A stretch of DNA of 64,000 nucleotides. Origin: Cristatella mucedo. Its lineage: Eukaryota; Bryozoa; Phylactolaemata; Cristatellidae. Made by a program: the position numbers and the translations under genes. This document shows positions 21,365-30,539 of the stretch, piece by piece. The stretch is taken from contig WPIO01000012.1 of assembly GCA_009760855.2 (NCBI GenBank), positions 532,501-596,500 of the forward strand, written 5' to 3'. The number at the start of each line of letters is the position of its first letter. Within the stretch, counting starts at the first letter, position 1. The notes below the pieces were generated by a model. The model was not told the origin of the DNA and searched no databases. It worked only from the letters and a program-made list of their open reading frames with translations.

Positions 21365-21766
21365 ATGACAGATCTAAGAAGTAAATATGCTAATGAAAGA
21401 TATAGCAAAATACTTTTAGAAAATGAAAGAGTTGAAAATTGTCTAACTAAATTAATACGTATTAAATATTGCTTTCAATGTATAGGTATTATATTAACTC
21501 TTGCAACTACTGTAACCAGTACCTATATTCCAAAGCATGACGATCTTTCACATGTATTAACTGTTTTAGGTGGATTAACAGCAATGATAATATCAATTGA
21601 AAGTACAATATCACAAATTGATAGAAGAAAAAGATCTACACTTCAAGCAAATCATAACTTGATTTCAAAGATTGTAGATGCTTTAGATGATGACAAAATA
21701 AGTAAAGAAGAACTCAATGAAATACTAATTGATCCATTAGAAAATACAAGTGAAACTAAATCTTAA
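21365..21766 (+). CDS. Two-membrane-segment protein, element 1 (intact)
   Basis: An intact 133-residue frame. A charged N-terminal helix (residues 1-35, with many Glu/Lys/Asn) is followed by a hydrophobic segment at about 40-60 (IGIILTLATTVTSTYI), a short loop, a second one at about 68-88 (VLTVLGGLTAMIISI), and a charged helical tail with Lys-Arg-Lys after position 95. The element 2 counterpart (52310-52670, minus) keeps the same layout but has stops. The topology resembles small two-helix membrane effectors or virion membrane proteins; I cannot assign a function. It is the best preserved frame of element 1. Confidence 0.6.
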   Translation: MTDLRSKYANERYSKILLENERVENCLTKLIRIKYCFQCIGIILTLATTVTSTYIPKHDDLSHVLTVLGGLTAMIISIESTISQIDRRKRSTLQANHNLISKIVDALDDDKISKEELNEILIDPLENTSETKS

Positions 21767-21774
21767 TAACTTGC

Positions 21775-22560
21775 AACTCTTCTCTAACAAAACTTCTTTT
21801 AACATCATTAACAAAAACACGAACTGGTTTTTCTTGCAATACCATTATTCTATCACTAGTGTGTTTATGATGGATATATTGGATCTGTAGCTCTTCTTCT
21901 TTTTTCATCTTCTTCCCCTGGTTCTAATAAATATCTAACAGTTGTTCCAAGTTCTAATAACTTTTCTTGTTCTCCTACTTTTCTATGATATTTTTGTTTC
22001 TTTAGTTTTACAATTTATTTTTTATTGCTTTAGCAGGTTTTTCACCAGTTGCTTTTGTAATACTATTATTTAGATAATCAATAATCTTTGGTAAATTATA
22101 AATCCACTCTCTGTCTCTAGTATAATATCATGTATTGATACTTTCTATTTCTTTTTCATACTGTGCAATAAATTCTCTCTCAGCTACTGTTTTATTCATT
22201 CCTTTAACTAATGCAACACTAATAATACGTGTTTCATGCCTTTTCATTTCTTTAGCAAACTCTCCTTTAAACTCCGATCCTGGATGTACTGTCATTTTCT
22301 TTGGCCATTTCAAAGGTCCTTTATTGTAAGTATCTATTATTGCTAGTGTTACTTCTTTAGGGGACTTTGTTTTAAGTGTTCTTGAATCTTTATATCTACT
22401 AGCAACATCAATAACACTCAAAGCATATTTATATCCAGAATCATTAGGCATATATAAAATGTCTGCTTAATGATTTTCATTAGGTTCAACAATATTAAAG
22501 AAACCTTGTGGAATATTCTTAGGTCTTGGTTTGAATACTTGACTTATATCTGAGTCAGGA
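21775..22560 (-). pseudogene. rve-type integrase, element 1 (broken)
   Basis: Retroviral/Polinton-type integrase that would insert the element into host DNA. The core frame at 22128-22451 carries the ALSVIDVASRYKDSR block with the first acidic residue, but the second catalytic Asp is His (VHPGSEF) and the catalytic Glu position reads Lys (LVKGMNKT); element 2 has Asp and Glu there. Further frameshifts and stops lie downstream (21780-22130), and a stop separates the N-terminal segment from the core. Certainly inactive. Confidence 0.85.
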
Positions 22561-22616
22561 TTGAATTTACCTTATTTTTTCTCTTATTTAGAGTTCAAAA
22601 TGAAATTCTATAGAGA

Positions 22617-22954
22617 ATGGAGATATTTTGTGACATATGTTTAAACACATTTAATGAAACTGAATACCTTGAATCAGGTCATCCTTATTGTCATCCAAAA
22701 ATAAAGAGGCCAAAACAAAAGTATGAAATACGTTGTGATGTTTGTGATAAAGATACGAATGAAACAGAATTTGATTCTGGTCTTATGCGTAATGATGCAA
22801 GTATAATTTGTTCTTACTGTAACATAAATTATAATTCATTTAAGAAAGAGAGACCAACTAAATTATATTCATTAGTTAAGAAACATTTAGAAAAGGATGT
22901 TGCTCTACTTCCTTACATCAATGTCTTGATCATGAAGCCATCTGGTAACTATTC
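22617..22954 (+). CDS. CxxC (zinc-binding-like) protein, element 1
   Basis: Opposite strand to the structural genes. About 110 residues with paired cysteines: FCDICLN at residues 3-9, RCDVCDKD near 39-46 and SIICSYCN near 61-68, plus a C/H pair (HPYCHPK) near 22-28, a pattern suggesting zinc binding. The frame then runs into an inserted LINE tail at about 22955 and stops at 23042, so the natural C-terminus is replaced. The element 2 counterpart is 51010-51430 (minus), broken. Role unknown. Confidence 0.55.
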
Positions 22955-23095
22955 ACTTTGTTTGTTTTTCAAGCATGATTTTACTTACCTTTCAATTGCA
23001 TTTCCCTTTGCAGCAAATTTAAAGCGCCTAGAAAGAGATTAAGTTTTCTGAGGGCGCTTTATCAAGTGCATTATTATTATTGTTATTATTATCTG
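22955..23095 (+). mobile_element. LINE tail inserted in element 1
   Basis: About 140 bp of LINE 3' end: TTTCAATTGCATTTCCCTTT, hairpin AAGCGCCTAGAAAGAGATTA then GAGGGCGCTTTATCAAGTGC and an ATT tail. It matches the LINE end at 57680-57800 in reverse complement. It interrupts the 3' part of the CxxC gene. Confidence 0.85.
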
Positions 23096-23186
23096 TTCTA
23101 TTTCAAAACTATTCCCTCCTGTTAAAGGTAAACGTAAAGCAACATAGTTAAAAGAGTTAATCGTTTTAATATTTCATTTATACTTT

Positions 23187-24046
23187 TCAGGAGGCTACAC
23201 AACTGACCAAGAGGTTTACCTTTAAATTTCCAAGATTGCCAATGAAGTAATAATCTGTCGGTAATCTAGTAAAATAAGCATAATACTTTAAGTCAACACC
23301 ATTTGGAGAAGTATTTATAGCTCTTAAATCTCCAGATAAAACACTTGTATCACTATTAGGTTTTATAAATACACAATTAGATGCTCCAACAACCATAACA
23401 TTTAATATCATTATAGGTGGAGCTATTTTATTTGTCCATGAATAAGGTGTTGATAGATTTAATATTGAAATCTTAGAATTAGGATTCATTGATATACTTA
23501 TTACTTCTGTTATTTTTGTAACTGTTTTATCTACATAATTTTTTGTTGCAACATCCAAAGGATTACAGGCTCTGCAACATTTGTTTTTGAATTCCCACTC
23601 ATGTTGATATTTGTTGTTGAAGGAAATGCTTTCAATAATACATCCCTTTTCATTCTTCCATGGGTAACGCAATAGTCATCATTTAATACTACTGGATTTT
23701 CATTACCTGAATTCCAATAATTAGATGTTATAGCATAACTATTCATGTTCAAATCTCGTAACATTGTATCACCTGATTTTGTAACATAATTATTTATTTG
23801 ACTAATATTAACTCCGTCAGTAGGATTAGCACCTGCTCCAAGATTTGTAATAGCTTTACCAGCAAGATTAAGTGATGCTCCTGAATCAACAACAAAGTTT
23901 GCATCTGCATAAGATTTTGTTACAGCATCACTATCATTCACAAGATCTGATAAGTTCATAATTCTATTTCCATTTGCATCAAGACTAGATAGAATAATAC
24001 CGTTAACTTTTGATACATAATCTTCAGTGTGAATTTTGTAACTCAT
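23187..24046 (-). pseudogene. Phage tail-fibre-like protein, element 1
   Basis: The frame at 23531-24046 has repeats typical of phage tail-fibre and receptor-binding proteins: DANGNRIMNLSDLV, DAVTKSYADANFV, NPTDGVNISQ and TKSGDTML. It continues in another frame at 23187-23672 into a beta-rich C-terminal domain. The switch near 23560-23670 is a frameshift. In element 2 the gene is at 50019-50997. It probably formed a trimeric spike or fibre. It directly follows the exonuclease gene. Confidence 0.75.
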
Positions 24047-24069
24047 CTATATAATTAATTAGTTTTTAC

Positions 24070-24850
24070 TTCTTTCTAGAATTTCTCTAACTACTGGGAC
24101 GATCCTTGCAAAACGTCCATAATCTTCCTCTTCTACAACCTGTATTTCTACTTTTTTATATATAATTTTTTATATCAGAATCAAAACTGTTAAATCTACC
24201 ATAATCAGAAATTTTATCAAATTCAAAATCATAGTACTTTTCATCTTTAAGTAAAAGAATAAATAGAGGAAGTCTTATAGGCATATCAAAAACATATTCT
24301 GTTGGAATTCCAACAGTTCCAGCCGCTATATAATCAAGAGGTACATCTTGACAATTCAATCCAGGAACACATATTTCGAATTCACAATAGAAATATCTAC
24401 TCAACTTTAGTATATGTAATCCTAATAAACATTGAGCAAGATATTGTTTCGGTACAAACATTTTCAATTACTTTCCTGCCCCATAAACATTTTATTTCTA
24501 TTAGTGTATCACTATCTATAATACCATCAGGTGAATATCTATATACTTTATCACTAACAAAACAATCATTAGCATTTTCAATCTTTCTATCTAGTTTTAT
24601 TACTAGAAATTTACTAGGAATATTTTCAAATACTTTACCAAATATCATTTGAGGAACTCTTATTGTCTGGGAATTAGCAATATTTTTTTTAGTTTTCTAT
24701 TTGCAATTAATTCAATATCACAATCAATTTGTGAACCAAAAACCATATCATTACCTAGAACAGAATGAACTTCTGATCCACCAATATTTAAACTCATAGC
24801 TCCTTTCCATTCATCAGACCCTTGAATAAAATTGGTTTTTTACATGATAT
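24070..24850 (-). pseudogene. YqaJ/lambda-type exonuclease, element 1
   Basis: A PD-(D/E)XK nuclease of the YqaJ/lambda exonuclease type, usually used in recombination-dependent replication. The nuclease core SPDGII ... LIEIKCLW is intact in the frame at 24397-24648, but the sequence then shifts frame to 24156-24467, and the N-terminal part (about 24650-24850) is also out of frame. The element 2 copy is at 49108-50044. Confidence 0.8.
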
Positions 24851-24868
24851 TTAGTCATTATAATTTTA

Positions 24869-26420
24869 TTAAAAATCTTTTCCATCATAGACAAACATCC
24901 CTTTACTGCAAGAGAAATTTGCACCATTACCGTTAGATGTTAGCTCATCACCATTCTCACAAGTGGTTAAATAATGAATCATAATGGATGAAGGGTTTGG
25001 ATTAGAAAGAAGACTATTAAATTCAATAGTTACATCAAGTCTAGAAGTAACTCTAAGAGGTACATCATTGTATTGCAAATCAATAGCATGAATAGGATAA
25101 AGACTCAACCATTCAGGGTAAGTAACACCAACAGGTTCAGTAGCCTCATTAAGACCAAGATATTGTTTTCTGAATGTTGTGAAATCCATATACGCTGGTG
25201 TGCATTTTATCTTTTTAGGTTCATTAGATCTTAAGACTGCAGAATATTGTTTAGAACCATTAGCCAGTACAGAAACATTTTTAATATCACAATGATTGTA
25301 AGTGCAAGGACTTCGAGTATTATTATCATATTTGTTACAATTTTGAGCTGCAACAATCAACCATCGAACTTTATCGATTGTATTTTGAACTGATGGAGTT
25401 TTAGTAAATTTTAGGCCTTGATTAAGAGTAGTTATCGTTATATTTTCATATCGTCTAACTCTGTAGTTCAATCTAATTTTCATAGATTTTTCACTTGAGA
25501 TATCGGCAAGTGCTCTTTGAATACTTTCCTTTGGTGTTACACAAGGAACAACTAGTCTCATTTTTGACATAGCAATTTTGAAAGTAGTGTAAGTTCCTTC
25601 ATTGTTACTTATCGCAGGGAGACCACTACCTGCAGCAGGATTGACTACTGATCCTCTAGTTGACATAGTATTACTATTAGTACCGGCTGTTGGCACAGCA
25701 CTAGTCATAATAGCTTCTTTATCAAATCCACCAACACTAGTCATTTCAAGATTAAATGGAATATTATAAAGAATTTATTCATGTCAGCAAAAAACCAGAA
25801 ATTCTCGATAGTGAAAGTGCAATACTAAAATTACTAACTTCATCAACAAGACTGTTTATTATGCCTCTTCTTTAAAGAAACCCAATATTTGAACTAGTAG
25901 CTCCAGAAGCAGCAGGACTATCATATGAACTACTTAAAACCAGATCATCTAGTTGATTTGCTTCATATTTCTTCCATCCAGTAGCAAGTCCTTCAGTTCT
26001 GTTGTAATCATTTGGATAACATAGAATCCCCATCAATGTTGAAACACTTCCAACTCCTTCTTTTAGTGGTATCATTTAAATTTCTTCAGTACCAAGTCTA
26101 ACTCTCATGCTACTAAACAACCAAGTACCAGCATTGTTAACAAATCCAGCAACAAGATTACGATTGAGAATACCAGTAGCATCAGTACTATTTGCAGGTG
26201 TTGATCCAAGTCTTCCTTCAAGTAAAAGATAACCATCAGATAGAACATAACATGTTTGTTGTTCACCAGGAACAATGAATGTAAGTAGATTACTAGAAAC
26301 ACTATCATTTTCATTTCCATTTGTTTGATACGACTCTCTAAATTGATAGTCTCTAAGTTTGTAATCAGGAAAATCAGGATCCCCTAATTAAAGTATACTA
26401 TCGATAGGTGCACTTGCCAA
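24869..26420 (-). pseudogene. Jelly-roll major-capsid-like protein, element 1
   Basis: The C-terminal 291 residues are open (24869-25744), and the N-terminal half is broken into frames at 25872-26075 and 26105-26320. The start codon position, aligned to element 2, reads TTG instead of ATG (26418-26420). The family resembles the large capsid-like proteins found in many invertebrate genomes within Polinton-like elements: an N-terminal half ending with a conserved PLKEGVGSVST block and a C-terminal half beginning near a VVPCVTPKE block. I judge it the major capsid protein; the double jelly-roll fold is inferred, not seen. Confidence 0.7.
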
Positions 26421-26460
26421 TTCTTCTCTATATAAAAAAATTTTTTTAAAAAAAGTTTTA

Positions 26461-27240
26461 AATGCATGGAACAACTTCGATGCGGCTTTCTTGGTTAAGC
26501 ACACCTACATTTTTGCAATGCTACGTAATTCAAGGAAGGTGAAATTGGCTGTGGAGCTCATTTAATTGTTTTGAGTAAGGTGATAGGAAACCCAAATAGC
26601 AAGCAGATGTTATATTGGCAGAGTCTATTTTAAGGTATCGGCTTTCCAATATCTGAGTTACACTTGGTTTTCCCAAGCTAGTGTGATCGTTTTATCTTCA
26701 TTTAGATTCAAGAAATGATGCTGCCATTCTAGTGTAAATGTCAGCAATGGATGCAGCATATACAGCTGTCTGTCATAAGCAAATACGTGCAAGCTAAGAT
26801 TGTGCTCGGCGATTAAATTGCCAAGAGAGAGAGATAGAGAGAGTATGGGAAAAGAAATTTACCATAATAGGAAAAGAAATTTACCACCTCAGAGCTTAGG
26901 AGTAGCGTCAGTGTTACAGAGGTGGGTTCAGAGGCGATTCAGAAGGACTTAGATGTCCATAATATCGAATGCTGATACAGCAAGACTTGCAGAGAGACTT
27001 TCAGGATAAGGCAGAAGTTTTTCAAGGTCTCCTGGTCTGGTGTTCCTTTCTTAATGAGTTGCATGCCTTTTTGGAATACCTACCTTTTTGGAAGGTGCTG
27101 GAGTACTACCTGAGGCTAATGACTGAGGATATATGGATTTCAGCAATAGATCTAGCCATTGAAGGAGGAATAATGTGCAAATAGGGTCTAGAGGGCTAGC
27201 AGTGTTTAGAGTAAGAGATGAACTTTAATTTAAGGTGGAT
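26461..27240. other. No recognisable gene
   Basis: Returns to host-like composition. A short (GA)n run lies at 26826-26844, and TACCTTTTTGGAA occurs twice near 27070-27090. No exon recognised. Confidence 0.4.
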
Positions 27241-28235
27241 TGTAATGTATCTCCTTCAGTAACTCCACAAAGTCATAAAGACCACGTGGGTGTTACACAG
27301 GAGAGTTTTGTTTAGCGAACTCACAGCCTAAGCGGCTTTCGGTACGCATTCGGTAGCCAACAGACTTCGTCTCACGAAACAAAGATAAAGTGGGAAGCAT
27401 AGCAGAGTTAGGAGAGCAGTTGAGGTAGTGAGTAGCATAGAAGTAGCAGTTCAGGACCGCTGAAAAAGATGTGCCATAGTCGGCAGTTGGAGAGTAGATG
27501 TCGTTGCGTAAGAATTGTGGAAGCGAGTTCCACAGTCTAGGACCTGCAGAGCTAAAGCTTCTGTCGCCAACTGTCTCTAAGCGGAGGAATGGGACAGCTA
27601 ATTTATTGTCCACACAGGACCTGAGGGCGCGAACAGGCTGAAACTGATGCAGCAGTTCAGCTAGGTACGAAGGAGCCAAGCCGTGGCAGGCCTTGTGGGT
27701 CAGCGTAAGAACTTTGTGGTAGACTTGACTGCAGACGTTGATGTGCTGCAAAAAATTGAGGGAGAGGAGTCATGTGCAGGTGTTATCGAAAGAGAGGAGT
27801 CCTGTGCAGTTGTTACCTAAGGAGAGGAGTACTGTGCAGTTGTTGCTGAAGAAGAGGAGTCCTTTGCAGATATTGCTGAAGGATAGGAGTCCCGTGCAGT
27901 TGTTGCTGAAGAAGAGGAGTCCTTTGCAGATGTTACTGAAGGAGAGGGGTTCTGTGCAGATGTTACTGAAGGAGAGGGGTTCTGTGCAAATGTTACTGAA
28001 GGAGAGAAGTCCTGTGCAGATCTTTTCTCAGTTTCTTTCGTTGTCCCTGAAAATTGTGTAAGCTGATTAGACGACGTTCGTCCTAGGTATGTTACTCCCG
28101 TTATGCTGCAGCACGTGCGCCATGCTGTCGCTTTGCAACGAGCAACCGGACAGGATACCAAACGTGACAGGAACGGGAAAGCTTTTGCATGCATAACAGT
28201 ACTTGCCAGCTTACCGTTGGGTGAGCTGCATGACA
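27241..28235 (-). mobile_element. LINE, ATTAC-tail family, with repeat-expanded linker
   Basis: Minus strand. The frame at 27293-27751 carries the RT C-terminus (HKVLTLTHKACHGLAPSYLA, then the VPFLRLETVGDRS block) and ends near 27241 with the same GGAGATACATTACA 3' end as the copy at 45380. Upstream of it (27755-28235) the frame at 27817-28239 encodes a repeat-rich linker instead of the RT core, so the core is deleted. Dead copy. Confidence 0.8.
27755..28030. repeat. 30-bp minisatellite, about 9 units
   Basis: Tandem units of about 30 bp of the form GAGGAGTCCTGTGCAGTTGT + TGCTGAAG with substitutions. On the minus strand each unit encodes ten residues of the pattern SPSVTSAQNP or SSSATTAKDS. 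The unit length keeps frame, so the whole block stays open on both strands. Confidence 0.9.
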
Positions 28236-28608
28236 GCACTCGGCAAGCCGCTCATTTTACCCGGTGAATGGCATTCACTGCACAATCCTTGATCTACAAA
28301 AACTAGGTCTGCGGCTTGGAGATGTTTGAGAATTTGATCGCTCGTTTTGAAGAGGTCAGTATCAAAATGTTCTCGATGTTGTGGTTCACATTTTTTATTT
28401 AAACTGGTAATTTTAATAACGACCAATCATTCCTGAATTATGCTGCCTTTCAGTGTCCGGATTTCCGCATATGCGATCAAAGGTCGTCCGTTACAAGAGT
28501 ACCTGTAAATATTTGTCAATGAATATTTAATAATAGCAAAAGCTGCTGATTGGTATTGAGAAGTGACATAAAGTTGTTCAAATTAGCTGATTTACCAACA
28601 TCCTTTTT

Positions 28609-28740
28609 GTACGTGGCAGGAGAGCCTTAAAGGCTATCCCCACAGCTTGCAGTTGGTAATCAAGGGTCACCAACTTTAAGCTCAAACAAACGACTGTGGT
28701 CGTGGAGAGCTAGCAGTTTGCCTCCTGTGCTACTATGGAA
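28609..28740 (-). repeat. SINE-B remnant, minus orientation
   Basis: GGAGAGCCTTAAAGGCTATC followed by CAGCTTGCAGTTGG matches the reverse complement of the SINE-B body. The B-box end is degraded. Confidence 0.45.
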
Positions 28741-28849
28741 AACATGCTTCGGCTAGTAGGCATTTGAAATAGTTAACTCTCACATTTAACTTGAATTATG
28801 AGCCCGACTATCATGACGGTAAATTAGCATAGCATAATACTCATTTCTT

Positions 28850-28935
28850 ACTGAAGGAGAGACGTCCTTTGCAGATGTTACTGAAAAAGAGGGGTTCTGT
28901 GCAGATGTTGCTGAAGGAGAGGAGTCCTGTGGAGA
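28850..28935. repeat. 30-bp minisatellite, 3 units
   Basis: Same unit as at 27755-28030 (GAGGGGTTCTGTGCAGATGT type). The second duplicate copy is at 35039-35124. On the minus strand it encodes the same ten-residue repeat. Confidence 0.85.
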
Positions 28936-29180
28936 TGCATGAAACTTAATGCCTTCGCAACTATCAGAGACCATCTCTCCGATGCTTTTTATCAAGAAAA
29001 AATGTAGCCTTAGTGGCTTCAAAATAAGCTAGCTGACATGTGAAACGGGTAGCTAGTACTCAGGAAAGTAATTTTTTAAAATTTCTATAGCAGAAGATCT
29101 CTGTGTTTAGAGAAGATTAAGGGATGATAAAGGACTCAAGAATACTATTGCTATGTCACGGCTGTTGTTTTTTTCTCAGA

Positions 29181-29404
29181 GAGATTACAATTATGAGGCG
29201 CTTCGTGCTAAAGTCCATCGCTTGCAAGCTAAATTTGGATGTCTTAATAGCCGGAAAATTCTTGCGTGTGCACCATTATTATCTGAATATTTTGAAGTGG
29301 GTGGTCGCAAATGGGTAGTTGCAAAATTATACAAATTAGTAGCAGTGCTTGTTTTTGCCAAGTGGTATTTAATTCCTGTTTCAGTTAATGTTGTGTTTAA
29401 TTAG
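29181..29404 (+). CDS. Candidate exon, function unknown
   Basis: After a strong acceptor (TTTTTTTCTCAG) the frame reads DYNYEALRAKVHRLQAKFG, and so on for about 70 codons to a TAA. It could be an upstream exon of the SET gene or an unrelated gene. In the other copy (from about 35366) the acceptor region has lost four bases in all (two T and an AG), which changes the phase relative to the splice site by one base. No family recognised. Confidence 0.35.
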
Positions 29405-29864
29405 GTGTAGCTTATTTTCAAATTTGATTAAACACTTGGATCACTGCTAAGCCTCATGAAGAATTGTTGTAACAGCTTACAGGTGGTGACACTTATGTTC
29501 TGCCAAGAAAGGCTGTAGATCAGATCTAGATAGGCTTTGGCCTAAATAGGTGGAAGGGAAATCGTTAGTTAGCAACACTTTGAATCCCACTACTTTGCAT
29601 TGATTACGAACCTGAGGCAATCATGTATGTGGCAATCCCAGTGCATTAAAGTGCAGTGCATAAAACGTTGGGTGAGAGTTTTGTGTTGAGCTACAGAACA
29701 GACAATCGTCTCTAGGACTGAAAGAAGCTTTTGAGGCTAAAGGACTAGCTGGCTGTTCAGCACCCGTTTGGTAATTAAACTAGTCATGCTCTCGTTGAAA
29801 TAAACCAGCACCTTTCAAAAAAGCTGTAGTTAGGCCACTACTAATTGAGCATGCTACTACTAAC

Positions 29865-29962
29865 CATTCAATCGTGCTTCCTGTGCAGCACATGTATAGC
29901 GCCTAGAAAGAGATCTGAGTTCTCTGGGGCACTTTATCTAGTGTGTTATTCTTGTCAGTATT
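29865..29962 (+). mobile_element. LINE tail
   Basis: ATAGCGCCTAGAAAGAGATC, then GTTCTCTGGGGCACTTTATC and a TTATTCTTG tail, preceded by the family 3' UTR (ACCATTCAATCGTGCTTCC). The duplicate is at about 36050-36146. Confidence 0.8.
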
Positions 29963-30539
29963 ACTCAAGAAAACGACAATAGTTCAAAATAACTGCATCA
30001 AACTTTGCCAAAAAGTCCATTGCACCATTGCTAAAGATACTGGAACGAGTCGTGACAGACCACCTGAACCCATATACTGAAACGCCAAACCTTGCTAGTA
30101 AGCTCCATTCTGATTCTAGAGGTAATCACTACAGAGAGTCAACATTACTTGGGGCGCAAAACGACCTGTTCAGCTGAATACTGCTAGACACCTCCAAGAG
30201 ATGCTTCCGAACAGCTGTACAAAATACAGGCGAAGAAATCTATGAAGCAGTCTGTGACTTTGCTTTTAAAGCCTCTAACAGTAGGCCTATTACTATTGGG
30301 TTGCATTTTGGGATGTTCGCAATAATGTATTTCAGAAAAAAAAAGTAGTGCCAATCTTATAGTTATACAATCGTATTTGGGTTGAGCACGAAACGATTAA
30401 TAGGAAATGACCAAATCGCTTTTCAGTAACTTTATTTTTTTTTGTAAACATTTCATGGCCAGTGTAATATTCCATTCATATCTGCATTCTCAATTTTCTT
30501 CATTATTGGTCAATTTGGTACGGTGTTCGTATTTTTCAG

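Larger units (their letters stand above)
20446..26460 (-). mobile_element. Virus-like element 1 (Polinton/adintovirus-like), decayed
   Basis: A 6-kb AT-rich block read on the minus strand from about 26460. Order from that end: major-capsid-like protein, exonuclease, tail-fibre-like protein, opposite-strand CxxC protein, rve-type integrase, opposite-strand two-membrane-segment protein, unassigned opposite-strand frames, terminal inverted-arm unit. The order and sequences match element 2 (45381-53498) in inverted orientation. It stops just upstream of the capsid gene start, so the minor-capsid-like genes of element 2 are missing here. Most genes are frameshifted. It lies directly upstream of, or within an intron of, the exchanger gene. 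Confidence 0.85.
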
